Shown here: in pieces, positions 1 through 5,341 of the stretch | Layout of the letters: every line of letters begins with the position of its first letter | How positions within the stretch are numbered: the stretch's first letter is position 1 | NCBI GenBank assembly: GCA_028696635.1 | Contig: JAQVGR010000092.1 | Coordinates: 836 to 6,703 of the forward strand | Direction: 5' to 3' | DNA length: 5,868 nucleotides | DNA from: Candidatus Krumholzibacteriia bacterium | GTDB taxonomy: Bacteria; Krumholzibacteriota; Krumholzibacteriia; Krumholzibacteriales; Krumholzibacteriaceae | Position numbers and translations under genes: made by a program | Notes under the pieces: generated by a model | Seen by the model: the letters and a program-made list of their open reading frames with translations, nothing else | Database searches by the model: none | What the model was told of the DNA's origin: nothing

Positions 1-26
1 AGAACGATGCCGTATGGCTTCGAGCA

Positions 27-32
27 AAGGAG
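27..32 (+). promoter_or_regulatory. Ribosome binding site of dnaK
   Basis: AAGGAG lies 6 nt before the ATG at 39, which is near-ideal spacing and fixes the dnaK start. The remaining bases from 1 to 26 show no gene, no recognisable promoter and no CIRCE-like inverted repeat; any heat-shock control element would lie further upstream. Confidence 0.85.
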
Positions 33-38
33 TCGAAA

Positions 39-1949
39 ATGTCGAAGATAATAGGAATCGACCTGGGGACTACCAATTCATGCGTGGCTGTCATAGAGGG
101 AGGCGAGCCGGTCATCATCCCTAATCCGGAAGGAGGCCGGACGACTCCTTCGATAGTCGGATTCAAGGATTCGGAGAAGCTCGTCGGGCTGCTGGCGAAG
201 CGCCAGGCGGTGACTAACCCGACGAAAACGGTCTTTTCGATCAAGCGATTCATGGGACGCAAGTTCGCCGAGGTAGGGACCGAGATCTCCGAGGTACCGT
301 ACAAGGTCGTCAAAGGACCGAACGGTGACGCGCGCGTCCGGATCGGCGACAAGGAGTACAGTCCTCCCGAGATCTCCGCCCTCGTGCTGAAATACCTCAA
401 GGAGGCCGCCGAGGCGTACCTTGGAGAGACTGTTACGAGGGCCGTGATCACCGTGCCCGCCTACTTCAACGACAGCCAGCGTCAGGCGACCAAGGACGCT
501 GGAAAGATCGCAGGGCTTCAGGTAGAGCGCATCATCAACGAGCCCACCGCGGCTTCCCTCGCCTACGGGCTCGAAAAGACCGGGGACCGCACGATAGCGG
601 TCTTCGATCTCGGCGGAGGCACCTTCGACATCTCTATCCTCGAGCTCGGCGACTCCGTCTTCGAGGTCAAATCGACGAACGGGGATACACACCTCGGCGG
701 GGACGACTTCGACCAGCGGGTGATCGACTGGCTCGTCGGAGAGTTCAAGAAAGACCAGGGCATCGATCTCTCCGCAGATCCGATGGCGCTGCAGCGTCTC
801 AAGGAGGCGGCCGAAAAGGCCAAGTGCGAGCTTTCAACGGTTCAGGAGACCGATATCAACCTCCCGTTTATCACTGCCGACGCGAACGGACCGAAACACC
901 TCAACATAAAGCTGACACGAGCGCGCCTGGAGTCCCTCACGCAGGACCTGATCGAGCGGACAGTCCAGCCGTGCCGCAGCGCGATAAAGGATGCCGGCGT
1001 CTCCCTGTCGGGAATCGACGAGGTCATCCTCGTCGGCGGCTCGACCCGGATGCCCGCGGTCCAGGCCAAGGTGAAGGAGATATTCGGCAAGCAGCCGCAC
1101 CAGGGGGTCAATCCCGACGAGGTTGTGGCCCTCGGCGCGGCGATCCAGGGAGGTGTGCTCGCCGGGGACGTTCACGACGTGCTCCTTCTCGACGTCACGC
1201 CCCTCTCGCTCGGCATCGAGACTCTCGGCGGCGTCATGACCAAGCTGATCAACCGCAACTCGACGATCCCGACGCGAAAGAGCGAGGTTTTCTCGACGGC
1301 AGCCGACAACCAGACCACCGTCGAGATCCATGTGCTCCAGGGCGAGCGAGAGATCGCAGCGCAGAACAAGTCGATCGGGCGGTTCCAACTCGCCGGGATA
1401 CCTCCGGCGCCCCGCGGCGTCCCGCAGATCGAGGTGACCTTCGATATCGACGCCAACGGCATCCTCAACGTTGCGGCGAAGGACAAGGCGACGGGCAAGG
1501 AGCAGAAGATCATCATCCAGTCTTCGAGCGGATTGACCGAATCCGAGATAGACAAGATGGTCAGGGACGCCGAGGCCCACGCGGACGAGGATCGGGCGAA
1601 GCGGGAGCTGGTCGACCTGCGCAATCAGGCCGATCACCTCGCCTACACGACCGAGAAGCAGCTCGATGAGTACAAGGACAAGATCCCTTCGGGGGATATC
1701 GATACGATCCGCACCGCGCTCGAAGAGCTCAAGGAGGCGGCCAAAACCGACGACGCCGGACGGATCAGGAAGGCGATCGACGCCTATAACGGAGCCTGGC
1801 AGAAGGCCGCGCAGGTAATGTACCAGCAGGCCCCGGGAGGCGCCGGTCCTCAGGATGCCGGGGCGAAGGGGCCAGAGGAAGCGGAGAAGCCGTCCGAGGG
1901 ACCGGTGGATGCCGAGTACGAGGTGATCGATGACGACGACCGGAAGTGA
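39..1949 (+). CDS. dnaK: Hsp70 molecular chaperone DnaK
   Basis: This is the cytoplasmic ATP-driven chaperone that binds exposed hydrophobic peptide segments and works with DnaJ and GrpE. The 636-residue length is normal for bacterial DnaK. The ATPase domain shows the phosphate-1 motif IGIDLGTTNS (residues 5-14), the K69 equivalent of the catalytic lysine in IKRFMGRK, NEPTAASLAYG (167-177), phosphate-2 FDLGGGTFDISI (189-200) and the adenosine motif LVGGSTRMP (331-339). The interdomain linker VLLLDVTPLSL is at 381-391, followed by the substrate-binding beta domain and the helical lid from about 500. The tail is Gly/Ala/Pro/Glu-rich from about 598 and ends in an acidic DAEYEVIDDDD-type terminus, as in co-chaperone-competent DnaKs. 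The start follows a strong SD. No grpE, hrcA or dnaJ is visible in the window, and the next gene downstream is a tRNA with its own promoter. No truncation or missing key residue was seen. Confidence 0.98.
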   Translation: MSKIIGIDLGTTNSCVAVIEGGEPVIIPNPEGGRTTPSIVGFKDSEKLVGLLAKRQAVTNPTKTVFSIKRFMGRKFAEVGTEISEVPYKVVKGPNGDARVRIGDKEYSPPEISALVLKYLKEAAEAYLGETVTRAVITVPAYFNDSQRQATKDAGKIAGLQVERIINEPTAASLAYGLEKTGDRTIAVFDLGGGTFDISILELGDSVFEVKSTNGDTHLGGDDFDQRVIDWLVGEFKKDQGIDLSADPMALQRLKEAAEKAKCELSTVQETDINLPFITADANGPKHLNIKLTRARLESLTQDLIERTVQPCRSAIKDAGVSLSGIDEVILVGGSTRMPAVQAKVKEIFGKQPHQGVNPDEVVALGAAIQGGVLAGDVHDVLLLDVTPLSLGIETLGGVMTKLINRNSTIPTRKSEVFSTAADNQTTVEIHVLQGEREIAAQNKSIGRFQLAGIPPAPRGVPQIEVTFDIDANGILNVAAKDKATGKEQKIIIQSSSGLTESEIDKMVRDAEAHADEDRAKRELVDLRNQADHLAYTTEKQLDEYKDKIPSGDIDTIRTALEELKEAAKTDDAGRIRKAIDAYNGAWQKAAQVMYQQAPGGAGPQDAGAKGPEEAEKPSEGPVDAEYEVIDDDDRK

Positions 1950-1964
1950 CGGAGCGAATAAATC

Positions 1965-1993
1965 TTGCGCACGCACTGACCGATCCGTATACT
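1965..1993 (+). promoter_or_regulatory. Probable sigma70-type promoter for tRNA-Val and thrS
   Basis: TTGCGC (1965-1970) and TATACT (1988-1993) are separated by exactly 17 bp, matching the -35/-10 layout of a housekeeping promoter. Transcription would start near 2000, about 14 nt before the mature tRNA 5' end, leaving a short leader for RNase P to remove. It occupies the only gap between dnaK and the tRNA. No intrinsic terminator is visible between dnaK and this promoter, so some read-through from dnaK is possible. The call rests on sequence match only. Confidence 0.7.
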
Positions 1994-2013
1994 ACGTTTC
2001 ATTGCTTGGAGGT

Positions 2014-2090
2014 GGGCGATTAGCTCAGCTGGTTAGAGTGCTTGCTTGACATGCAAGAGGTCACTGGTTCGAGTCCAGTATCGCCCACCA
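2014..2090 (+). tRNA. tRNA-Val (anticodon GAC), CCA end encoded
   Basis: The sequence folds into a complete cloverleaf. The acceptor stem GGGCGAT (2014-2020) pairs with ATCGCCC (2080-2086). The D stem is GCTC/GAGT (2023-2026 with 2036-2039, one G-U pair). The anticodon stem CTTGC (2041-2045) pairs with GCAAG (2053-2057). The T stem ACTGG/CCAGT (2063-2067 with 2075-2079) carries a TTCGAGT loop. The anticodon loop TTGACAT places GAC at 2048-2050, which reads valine codons GUC and GUU. The discriminator is A2087, as expected for valine tRNA, and CCA at 2088-2090 is encoded in the gene. The mature length is 77 nt. It is followed after only 14 nt by the thrS start codon, with no terminator between, so tRNA and mRNA are probably cut from one precursor. 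Confidence 0.97.
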
Positions 2091-2094
2091 GAGG
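2091..2094 (+). promoter_or_regulatory. Ribosome binding site of thrS, directly after the tRNA CCA
   Basis: GAGG begins at the first base after the tRNA CCA and ends 10 nt before the ATG at 2105. It supports the ATG at 2105 as the thrS start. Correct 3' trimming of the tRNA at 2090 would leave an mRNA whose 5' end is this SD, so processing and thrS translation may compete. The match to consensus is only four bases. Confidence 0.6.
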
Positions 2095-2104
2095 ACAGGT
2101 CGTC

Positions 2105-4030
2105 ATGCTCGAGATCACATACCCCGACGGATCAAGGCAGGAGATTTCCGAGGGCTCCCCGATCAGCGAGGTCGTCGATGCCCTGCCGCGTTCGATCAGG
2201 AGCAGGGCCCTGGCGGTTCGCGTGGGGGACCGCCTCTACGATCTCAGACCGACGTTCGACCGGGGCGGCAGCTTCGAGGTTCTCACGCCCGAGTCGGACC
2301 GGGCGCTCGACATCCTGCGCCACAGCGCTTCCCATCTGATGGCCCTCGCCGTGCAGGAGCTTTTCCCCGGCGCCCGCTTCGCGATCGGACCGTCCGTGCA
2401 AGACGGATTCTACTATGATGTTCTGCTCGACCGCACGCTGACGCCGGAAGACCTCGAACGAATCGAATCGAAGATGAAAGATCTCCTCTCGAGCGGATTC
2501 GCCTTCGAGCGGCGCATGCTCCCGCGGGACGAGGCGATCGGTCTGTTCGATGGCGCGGGACAGAAGTTCAAGGTCGAGTTGATCCGAGACCTCGACGTCG
2601 AATCGGTGTCGGTGTATTCGCTGGGGCCGTTCACCGACCTGTGCACCGGTCCTCACGTTCCAGACATCAAGATGCTCAAGCATTTCAAGTTGACTTCAAT
2701 CGCAGGCGCCTACTGGCGGGGGGACGAGCACCGCGAGATGCTCCAGCGGATCTACGGTACGGCTTTCTTCAGCGCGGAAGACCTGGGCGCCGAGCTGCAG
2801 CGCCGCGTGGAGGCCCGCAAGCGGGATCACCGGAAGCTCGGGCCGCAGCTCGAGCTGTTCGATATCAAGGAGGAGGCGGGGGGCGGGTTGGTCTTCTGGT
2901 ATCCGAAAGGATACATCCTGCGCGAGACTATAGAGAATTACTGGAAAGAGAGCCATCGCCGACATGGCTATGACATAATCATGACGCCGCATATCGCAGA
3001 CAGCCGTCTCTGGGCCACGTCGGGGCATCTCGACTACTATCGCGAGAATATGTTCGTGATAGGCACAGAGGAGCAGGAGTTCGTCCTCAAGCCGATGAAC
3101 TGCCCGTATCACGTGCTGGTCTACAAGAGCCGGATCCACAGCTACCGGGATCTGCCGATACGCTACGCCGAGCTCGGGACGGTTTACCGGAACGAGCGGT
3201 CCGGGACGCTGCACGGCCTCCTGCGCGTGAGGGGTTTCACGCAGGACGATGCGCACATATTCTGCACCCCCGAGCAGCTCGACGACGAGGTCGGCGGGTG
3301 TTTCGACCTCGCCCACGAGATGCTCACCACGTTCGGTTTCAACGACTACGAGGTGGAGCTCAGCATGCACGATCCCGCAAAGATGGAAAAATATGCGGGA
3401 TCGGAGCAGGAGTGGCAGATGGCCGAGGCCTCCCTGCTGAAATCGATAGACAAGAGGGGCATCCCGTTCCGGAAGATGCCGGGCGAGGCCGTCTTCTACG
3501 GACCGAAGATAGACCTGAAGCTGATAGACGCCATCGGGCGTGGGTGGCAGGCGACCACGATACAGTTCGACTTCAACCTGCCACGCCGGTTCGACGTCAC
3601 GTACGTCACAGGCGAAGGCGAGCGGAAATACGTCTATATGATTCACCGCGCCCTGCTCGGCTCGATAGAGCGGTTCATCGGCACCCTGACCGAACACTAT
3701 GCCGGCGCGTTCCCGCTCTGGCTCGCCCCCGTCCAGGCGGTGGTCATCCCCGTCTCGCCGGACCAGGCGGACTACGCTCGACGGTGCGTCGAGACTCTCG
3801 CGGCGGCCGGGATCAGGGCGGAAGCGGACCTGCGCGACGAAAAGCTCGGGTACCGGATCCGGGACGCCGAAGTCAAAAAGGTGCCGTATATGGCGGTAGC
3901 CGGCCCCCGGGAGGTGGAGGAGGGCACCCTCGACGTGCGCTCGAAACGGCGCGGCCGCCTCGGGGCCAGGCTCCTGGAAGAATTCTCGGCCGAACTGGTT
4001 GACGAGATAGCGAAAAAGACATATCATTAG
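2105..4030 (+). CDS. thrS: Threonyl-tRNA synthetase
   Basis: This class II enzyme attaches threonine to tRNA-Thr with ATP and hydrolyses mis-charged Ser-tRNA-Thr. From the ATG at 2105 the protein has 641 residues, about the usual length. The frame stays open upstream into the tRNA gene, but that extension is not credible, and MLEITYPDGS is a typical ThrS start. In order: a TGS domain (about 1-61); the editing domain with HSASH (H73, H77) and DLCTGPH (C180, H184); then the catalytic core. The core shows the zinc ligands C333, H384 and H514, the motif 2 region around YAELGTVYRNERSG (364-377), and motif 3 at MIHRALLGSIERF (512-524). The anticodon-binding domain runs from about 540 to the end. 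No T-box leader precedes it. All key residues are present, and the last codons overlap the infC promoter. Confidence 0.98.
   Translation: MLEITYPDGSRQEISEGSPISEVVDALPRSIRSRALAVRVGDRLYDLRPTFDRGGSFEVLTPESDRALDILRHSASHLMALAVQELFPGARFAIGPSVQDGFYYDVLLDRTLTPEDLERIESKMKDLLSSGFAFERRMLPRDEAIGLFDGAGQKFKVELIRDLDVESVSVYSLGPFTDLCTGPHVPDIKMLKHFKLTSIAGAYWRGDEHREMLQRIYGTAFFSAEDLGAELQRRVEARKRDHRKLGPQLELFDIKEEAGGGLVFWYPKGYILRETIENYWKESHRRHGYDIIMTPHIADSRLWATSGHLDYYRENMFVIGTEEQEFVLKPMNCPYHVLVYKSRIHSYRDLPIRYAELGTVYRNERSGTLHGLLRVRGFTQDDAHIFCTPEQLDDEVGGCFDLAHEMLTTFGFNDYEVELSMHDPAKMEKYAGSEQEWQMAEASLLKSIDKRGIPFRKMPGEAVFYGPKIDLKLIDAIGRGWQATTIQFDFNLPRRFDVTYVTGEGERKYVYMIHRALLGSIERFIGTLTEHYAGAFPLWLAPVQAVVIPVSPDQADYARRCVETLAAAGIRAEADLRDEKLGYRIRDAEVKKVPYMAVAGPREVEEGTLDVRSKRRGRLGARLLEEFSAELVDEIAKKTYH
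3999..4027 (+). promoter_or_regulatory. Probable sigma70-type promoter for infC, inside the end of thrS
   Basis: TTGACG (3999-4004) and TATCAT (4022-4027) each match consensus at five of six positions and are spaced by 17 bp. The -10 box ends three bases before the end of the thrS TAG. Transcription would start near 4034, giving a leader of about 140 nt before the infC SD-start region. Promoters for infC within thrS are known in Escherichia coli, so the location is biologically sensible. The call is based on sequence match alone. Confidence 0.7.
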
Positions 4031-4119
4031 AAACCTTGATGGAACGAAGCAGGGGCGAGAGCTCCTCACCTTACGGTCAAAACGCGGTACCAGTAGGGTT
4101 TCATCTGCGACCGACGAAC

Positions 4120-4150
4120 GCCGGGCGGGTGGAATCTCTACCTGCCCGGT
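4120..4150 (+). other. Strong hairpin in the infC leader (possible attenuator)
   Basis: CCGGGCGGGT (4121-4130) pairs with ACCTGCCCGG (4140-4149) over ten pairs, one of them G-U, around a 9-nt loop, and G4120 with T4150 adds a further wobble. The stem is followed by TTTCATGTTT, which is T-rich but interrupted, so it is a poor match to an intrinsic terminator. It ends 14 nt before the SD. It could be an attenuator, part of a protein-binding operator, or simply a spacer structure. Confidence 0.6.
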
Positions 4151-4164
4151 TTCATGTTTGCGCG

Positions 4165-4172
4165 GGAGGTGA
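4165..4172 (+). promoter_or_regulatory. Ribosome binding site of infC, which points to an AUC start
   Basis: GGAGGTGA is complementary to eight consecutive bases of the usual 16S rRNA 3' end and is the best SD in the window. Its GGAGG core ends 6 nt before the ATC at 4176. The ATG at 4230 lies more than 50 nt away and has no SD of its own. The final TGA of this site (4170-4172) is also a stop codon in the infC frame, so translation cannot start further upstream in that frame. Confidence 0.85.
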
Positions 4173-4175
4173 AGT

Positions 4176-4757
4176 ATCAAAGGATACGTCAAGAGCGAGA
4201 AGCGCGAGCGACGCACGCGCGTCAACGACATGATCCGGATATCGGAGGTCAGGGTCATCGACGAGGAGGGAACCCAGCTCGGCGTGATGGCCACCGAGGA
4301 TGCGAAACGCATCGCCGAGGAGAAGGGTCTCGATCTCGTCGAGATAGCTCCCGATATCAGGCCTCCGGTATGCAAGATCATGGATTTCGGGAAGTTCAAG
4401 TACGAGCAGAGCAAGAAAGCCCGGGAATCCAAGAAGAAACAGCATGTCACGCACCTGAAGGAGATCAAGCTCCGTCCTAAGATCGAGGAGCACGACTTGC
4501 AGTTCAAGATGAAGAATGCCGAGAGGTTTCTCCTGGGCAAGGACAAGGTCAAGTTCACGGTAATCTTCAGGGGCCGTGAGATGGAGCACCTGGAGAAGGG
4601 ATACGAGATGCTCAAGGGTGTCATCGAGCGGTTCTCCGATATCGCCACCGTTGAGAAGGAGGCCGTGAGGACGGGACGGATCATATCCCTCATAATGGGT
4701 CCCCGGTCCGACCGGAAAGCCCATAAAGGGGGTGGAGAAGGGAATGCCCAAGATTAA
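4176..4757 (+). CDS. infC: Translation initiation factor IF-3, probable AUC start codon
   Basis: IF-3 binds the 30S subunit, keeps it apart from 50S and checks start codon and initiator tRNA pairing. The frame is bounded by TGA at 4170-4172. The ATC at 4176 sits 6 nt after the GGAGG core of the SD and gives 193 residues. The usual family N-terminus with a conserved Arg-x-Asn (RVND, 15-18) is retained only with this start; beginning at the ATG at 4230 leaves 175 residues and removes it. The N-domain runs to about 60, with the signature PPVCKIMDFGKFKYE at 63-77 entering the Lys-rich linker. The C-domain starts near KEIKLRP (95-101). The Gly/Lys-rich tail is encoded by the bases that carry the rpmI SD and first codons. 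IF-3 is known to repress its own mRNA through rare start codons (AUU in E. coli), which would apply here. Function is certain; the start is inferred. Confidence 0.96.
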   Translation: MKGYVKSEKRERRTRVNDMIRISEVRVIDEEGTQLGVMATEDAKRIAEEKGLDLVEIAPDIRPPVCKIMDFGKFKYEQSKKARESKKKQHVTHLKEIKLRPKIEEHDLQFKMKNAERFLLGKDKVKFTVIFRGREMEHLEKGYEMLKGVIERFSDIATVEKEAVRTGRIISLIMGPRSDRKAHKGGGEGNAQD

Positions 4758-4938
4758 GACCAACCGCGGGGCCGCGAAGAGATTCCGCATCACCGGCACC
4801 GGCAAGATCAAGAGAAAGAAGGCCTACGCAAGCCATATTCTCACCAAGAAGTCCAGCAAGCGCAAGCGCGGTCTGCGGAAGCAAACGATCGCCATGAAAT
4901 CGGACACGGGGCGCATCAAGCGGATGCTGGGCATATAG
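4744..4938 (+). CDS. rpmI: 50S ribosomal protein L35 (bL35)
   Basis: L35 is a small basic protein of the large ribosomal subunit. The 64-residue product begins MPKIKTNRGAAKRF, the hallmark of the family, and is rich in Lys and Arg with KIKRKKAYASHILTKKS and KRKRGLRK segments, ending in IKRMLGI. I chose the ATG at 4744, with GGAG at 4734-4737 and a 6-nt spacer. A GTG at 4732 in the same frame would add four residues not found in the family. The gene overlaps the end of infC by 14 nt, so its translation is probably coupled to infC. No independent promoter or terminator is visible, and rplT follows after 49 nt. Confidence 0.97.
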   Translation: MPKIKTNRGAAKRFRITGTGKIKRKKAYASHILTKKSSKRKRGLRKQTIAMKSDTGRIKRMLGI

Positions 4939-4972
4939 CGCTTCTTCGCTCTATCAGTACGGCAGAGGAATC

Positions 4973-4978
4973 GGGAGG
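4973..4978 (+). promoter_or_regulatory. Ribosome binding site of rplT
   Basis: GGGAGG lies 9 nt before the ATG at 4988, in the 49-nt gap after rpmI. The gap contains only a weak possible 4-bp stem (CTCT 4949-4952 with AGAG 4964-4967) and no terminator, so rpmI and rplT should be on one transcript. Confidence 0.75.
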
Positions 4979-4987
4979 CATCGGACA

Positions 4988-5341
4988 ATGCCGAGGACAA
5001 AACACAGTGTAGCATCGCACAAGAGAAAGAAGAAGGTGCTGAAGCAGGCCAAGGGATTTACCGGCGGCCGCGGCACCCTGTATCGGACCGCGCGGGAGAC
5101 GGTCGACCGGGCGCTCGTCTACGCGTACCGCGACCGCCGCGCACGCAAGCGCGATTTCCGCAAGCTGTGGATCGCCAGGATAAACGCCGCGGCGCGCCTG
5201 AACGGACTGACCTACAGCCGCTTCATCAACGGCCTGAAGAAGTCGGATATCGAGATCAATCGGAAGCTTCTCTCGGAGATAGCCGTCAATGACGCGGAAG
5301 GATTCAAGCGCCTCGCCGAGATAGCGAAAGAAGCACTCTGA
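4988..5341 (+). CDS. rplT: 50S ribosomal protein L20 (bL20)
   Basis: L20 is an early assembly protein of the 50S subunit that binds 23S rRNA. In several bacteria it also represses its own operon by binding the mRNA. The 117-residue length is typical. The N-terminal third is a basic extension (MPRTKHSVASHKRKKKVLKQ) that threads into rRNA. The globular part carries the conserved AYRDRRARKRDFRKLW (46-61), INAAARLNGLTYSRFINGLKK (65-85) and a C-terminal AVNDAEGFKRL (99-109). The order infC-rpmI-rplT matches the classic L20-regulated operon, which makes L20 a candidate ligand for the leader upstream of infC. The last base of its TGA stop is the first base of the pheS ATG. Confidence 0.98.
   Translation: MPRTKHSVASHKRKKKVLKQAKGFTGGRGTLYRTARETVDRALVYAYRDRRARKRDFRKLWIARINAAARLNGLTYSRFINGLKKSDIEINRKLLSEIAVNDAEGFKRLAEIAKEAL

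Larger units (their letters stand above)
4031..4175 (+). promoter_or_regulatory. Structured 5' leader of infC, candidate autoregulatory element
   Basis: This 145-nt stretch contains no credible gene and can fold into several helices. Helix 1 is AGGGGC (4051-4056) with GCTCCT (4061-4066), closing a GAGA tetraloop of the stable GNRA class. Helix 2 is CGGTC (4074-4078) with GACCG (4109-4113), extended inside by GCGG (4084-4087) with CTGC (4105-4108). Helix 3 is the long hairpin at 4120-4150. In addition, TCACCT (4066-4071) is fully complementary to AGGTGA (4167-4172) in the infC SD, which would close a junction holding helices 2 and 3 and hide the SD. Leaders of infC-rpmI-rplT operons are bound by ribosomal protein L20 in other bacteria, although I cannot assign this one to a known family by eye. 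Foldings were found by hand and no energies were calculated. Confidence 0.5.

Noticed and set aside
1..38. CIRCE or other heat-shock operator upstream of dnaK
   Set aside because: Only 38 bases are available and no 9-bp inverted repeat is present; the real promoter region is outside the window.
824..1669. 281-codon + strand frame inside dnaK
   Set aside because: Arg/Gly/Ala/Pro-rich low-complexity product in a shifted frame of an intact DnaK; a composition artefact.
834..1976. 380-codon open frame on the minus strand across the dnaK 3' half
   Set aside because: It lies wholly opposite a certain DnaK gene, has Leu/Arg/Asp-rich composition typical of antisense frames in GC-rich DNA, and shows no family motif or SD.
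2042..2104. Upstream extension of the thrS frame into the tRNA gene
   Set aside because: It would make the tRNA anticodon and T arms coding and adds 21 residues absent from ThrS proteins. ATG at 2105 has an SD and gives the normal N-terminus.
2091..2104. T-box riboswitch in front of thrS
   Set aside because: Only 14 nt separate the tRNA and thrS, which is far too short, and no T-box motif or terminator is present.
4030..4155. GGTTTCAT direct repeats (4097-4104 and 4148-4155) that could pair with GAAACC at 4030-4035
   Set aside because: The pairing partner overlaps or precedes the predicted transcript start near 4034, and one repeat is part of the strong hairpin, so alternative folding through these repeats is unlikely. 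Eight-base repeats can occur by chance.
4036..4233. Possible 65-codon leader peptide between thrS and infC
   Set aside because: No SD precedes its TTG or ATG, its frame runs out of step into infC, and it holds no run of regulatory codons.
4154..4480. 108-codon + strand frame overlapping the infC start
   Set aside because: Arg/His-rich shifted frame of infC with no SD at its ATG; IF-3 in the other frame is certain.
2696..4693. 665-codon open frame on the minus strand covering most of thrS and the start of infC
   Set aside because: Its length is striking, but it runs antisense to two proven genes and the leader between them, with no recognisable domain. It is a mirror of codon bias on the + strand.
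4732..4743. GTG at 4732 as the rpmI start
   Set aside because: It sits inside the SD needed for the ATG at 4744 and would add four residues before the invariant MPKIKT start.
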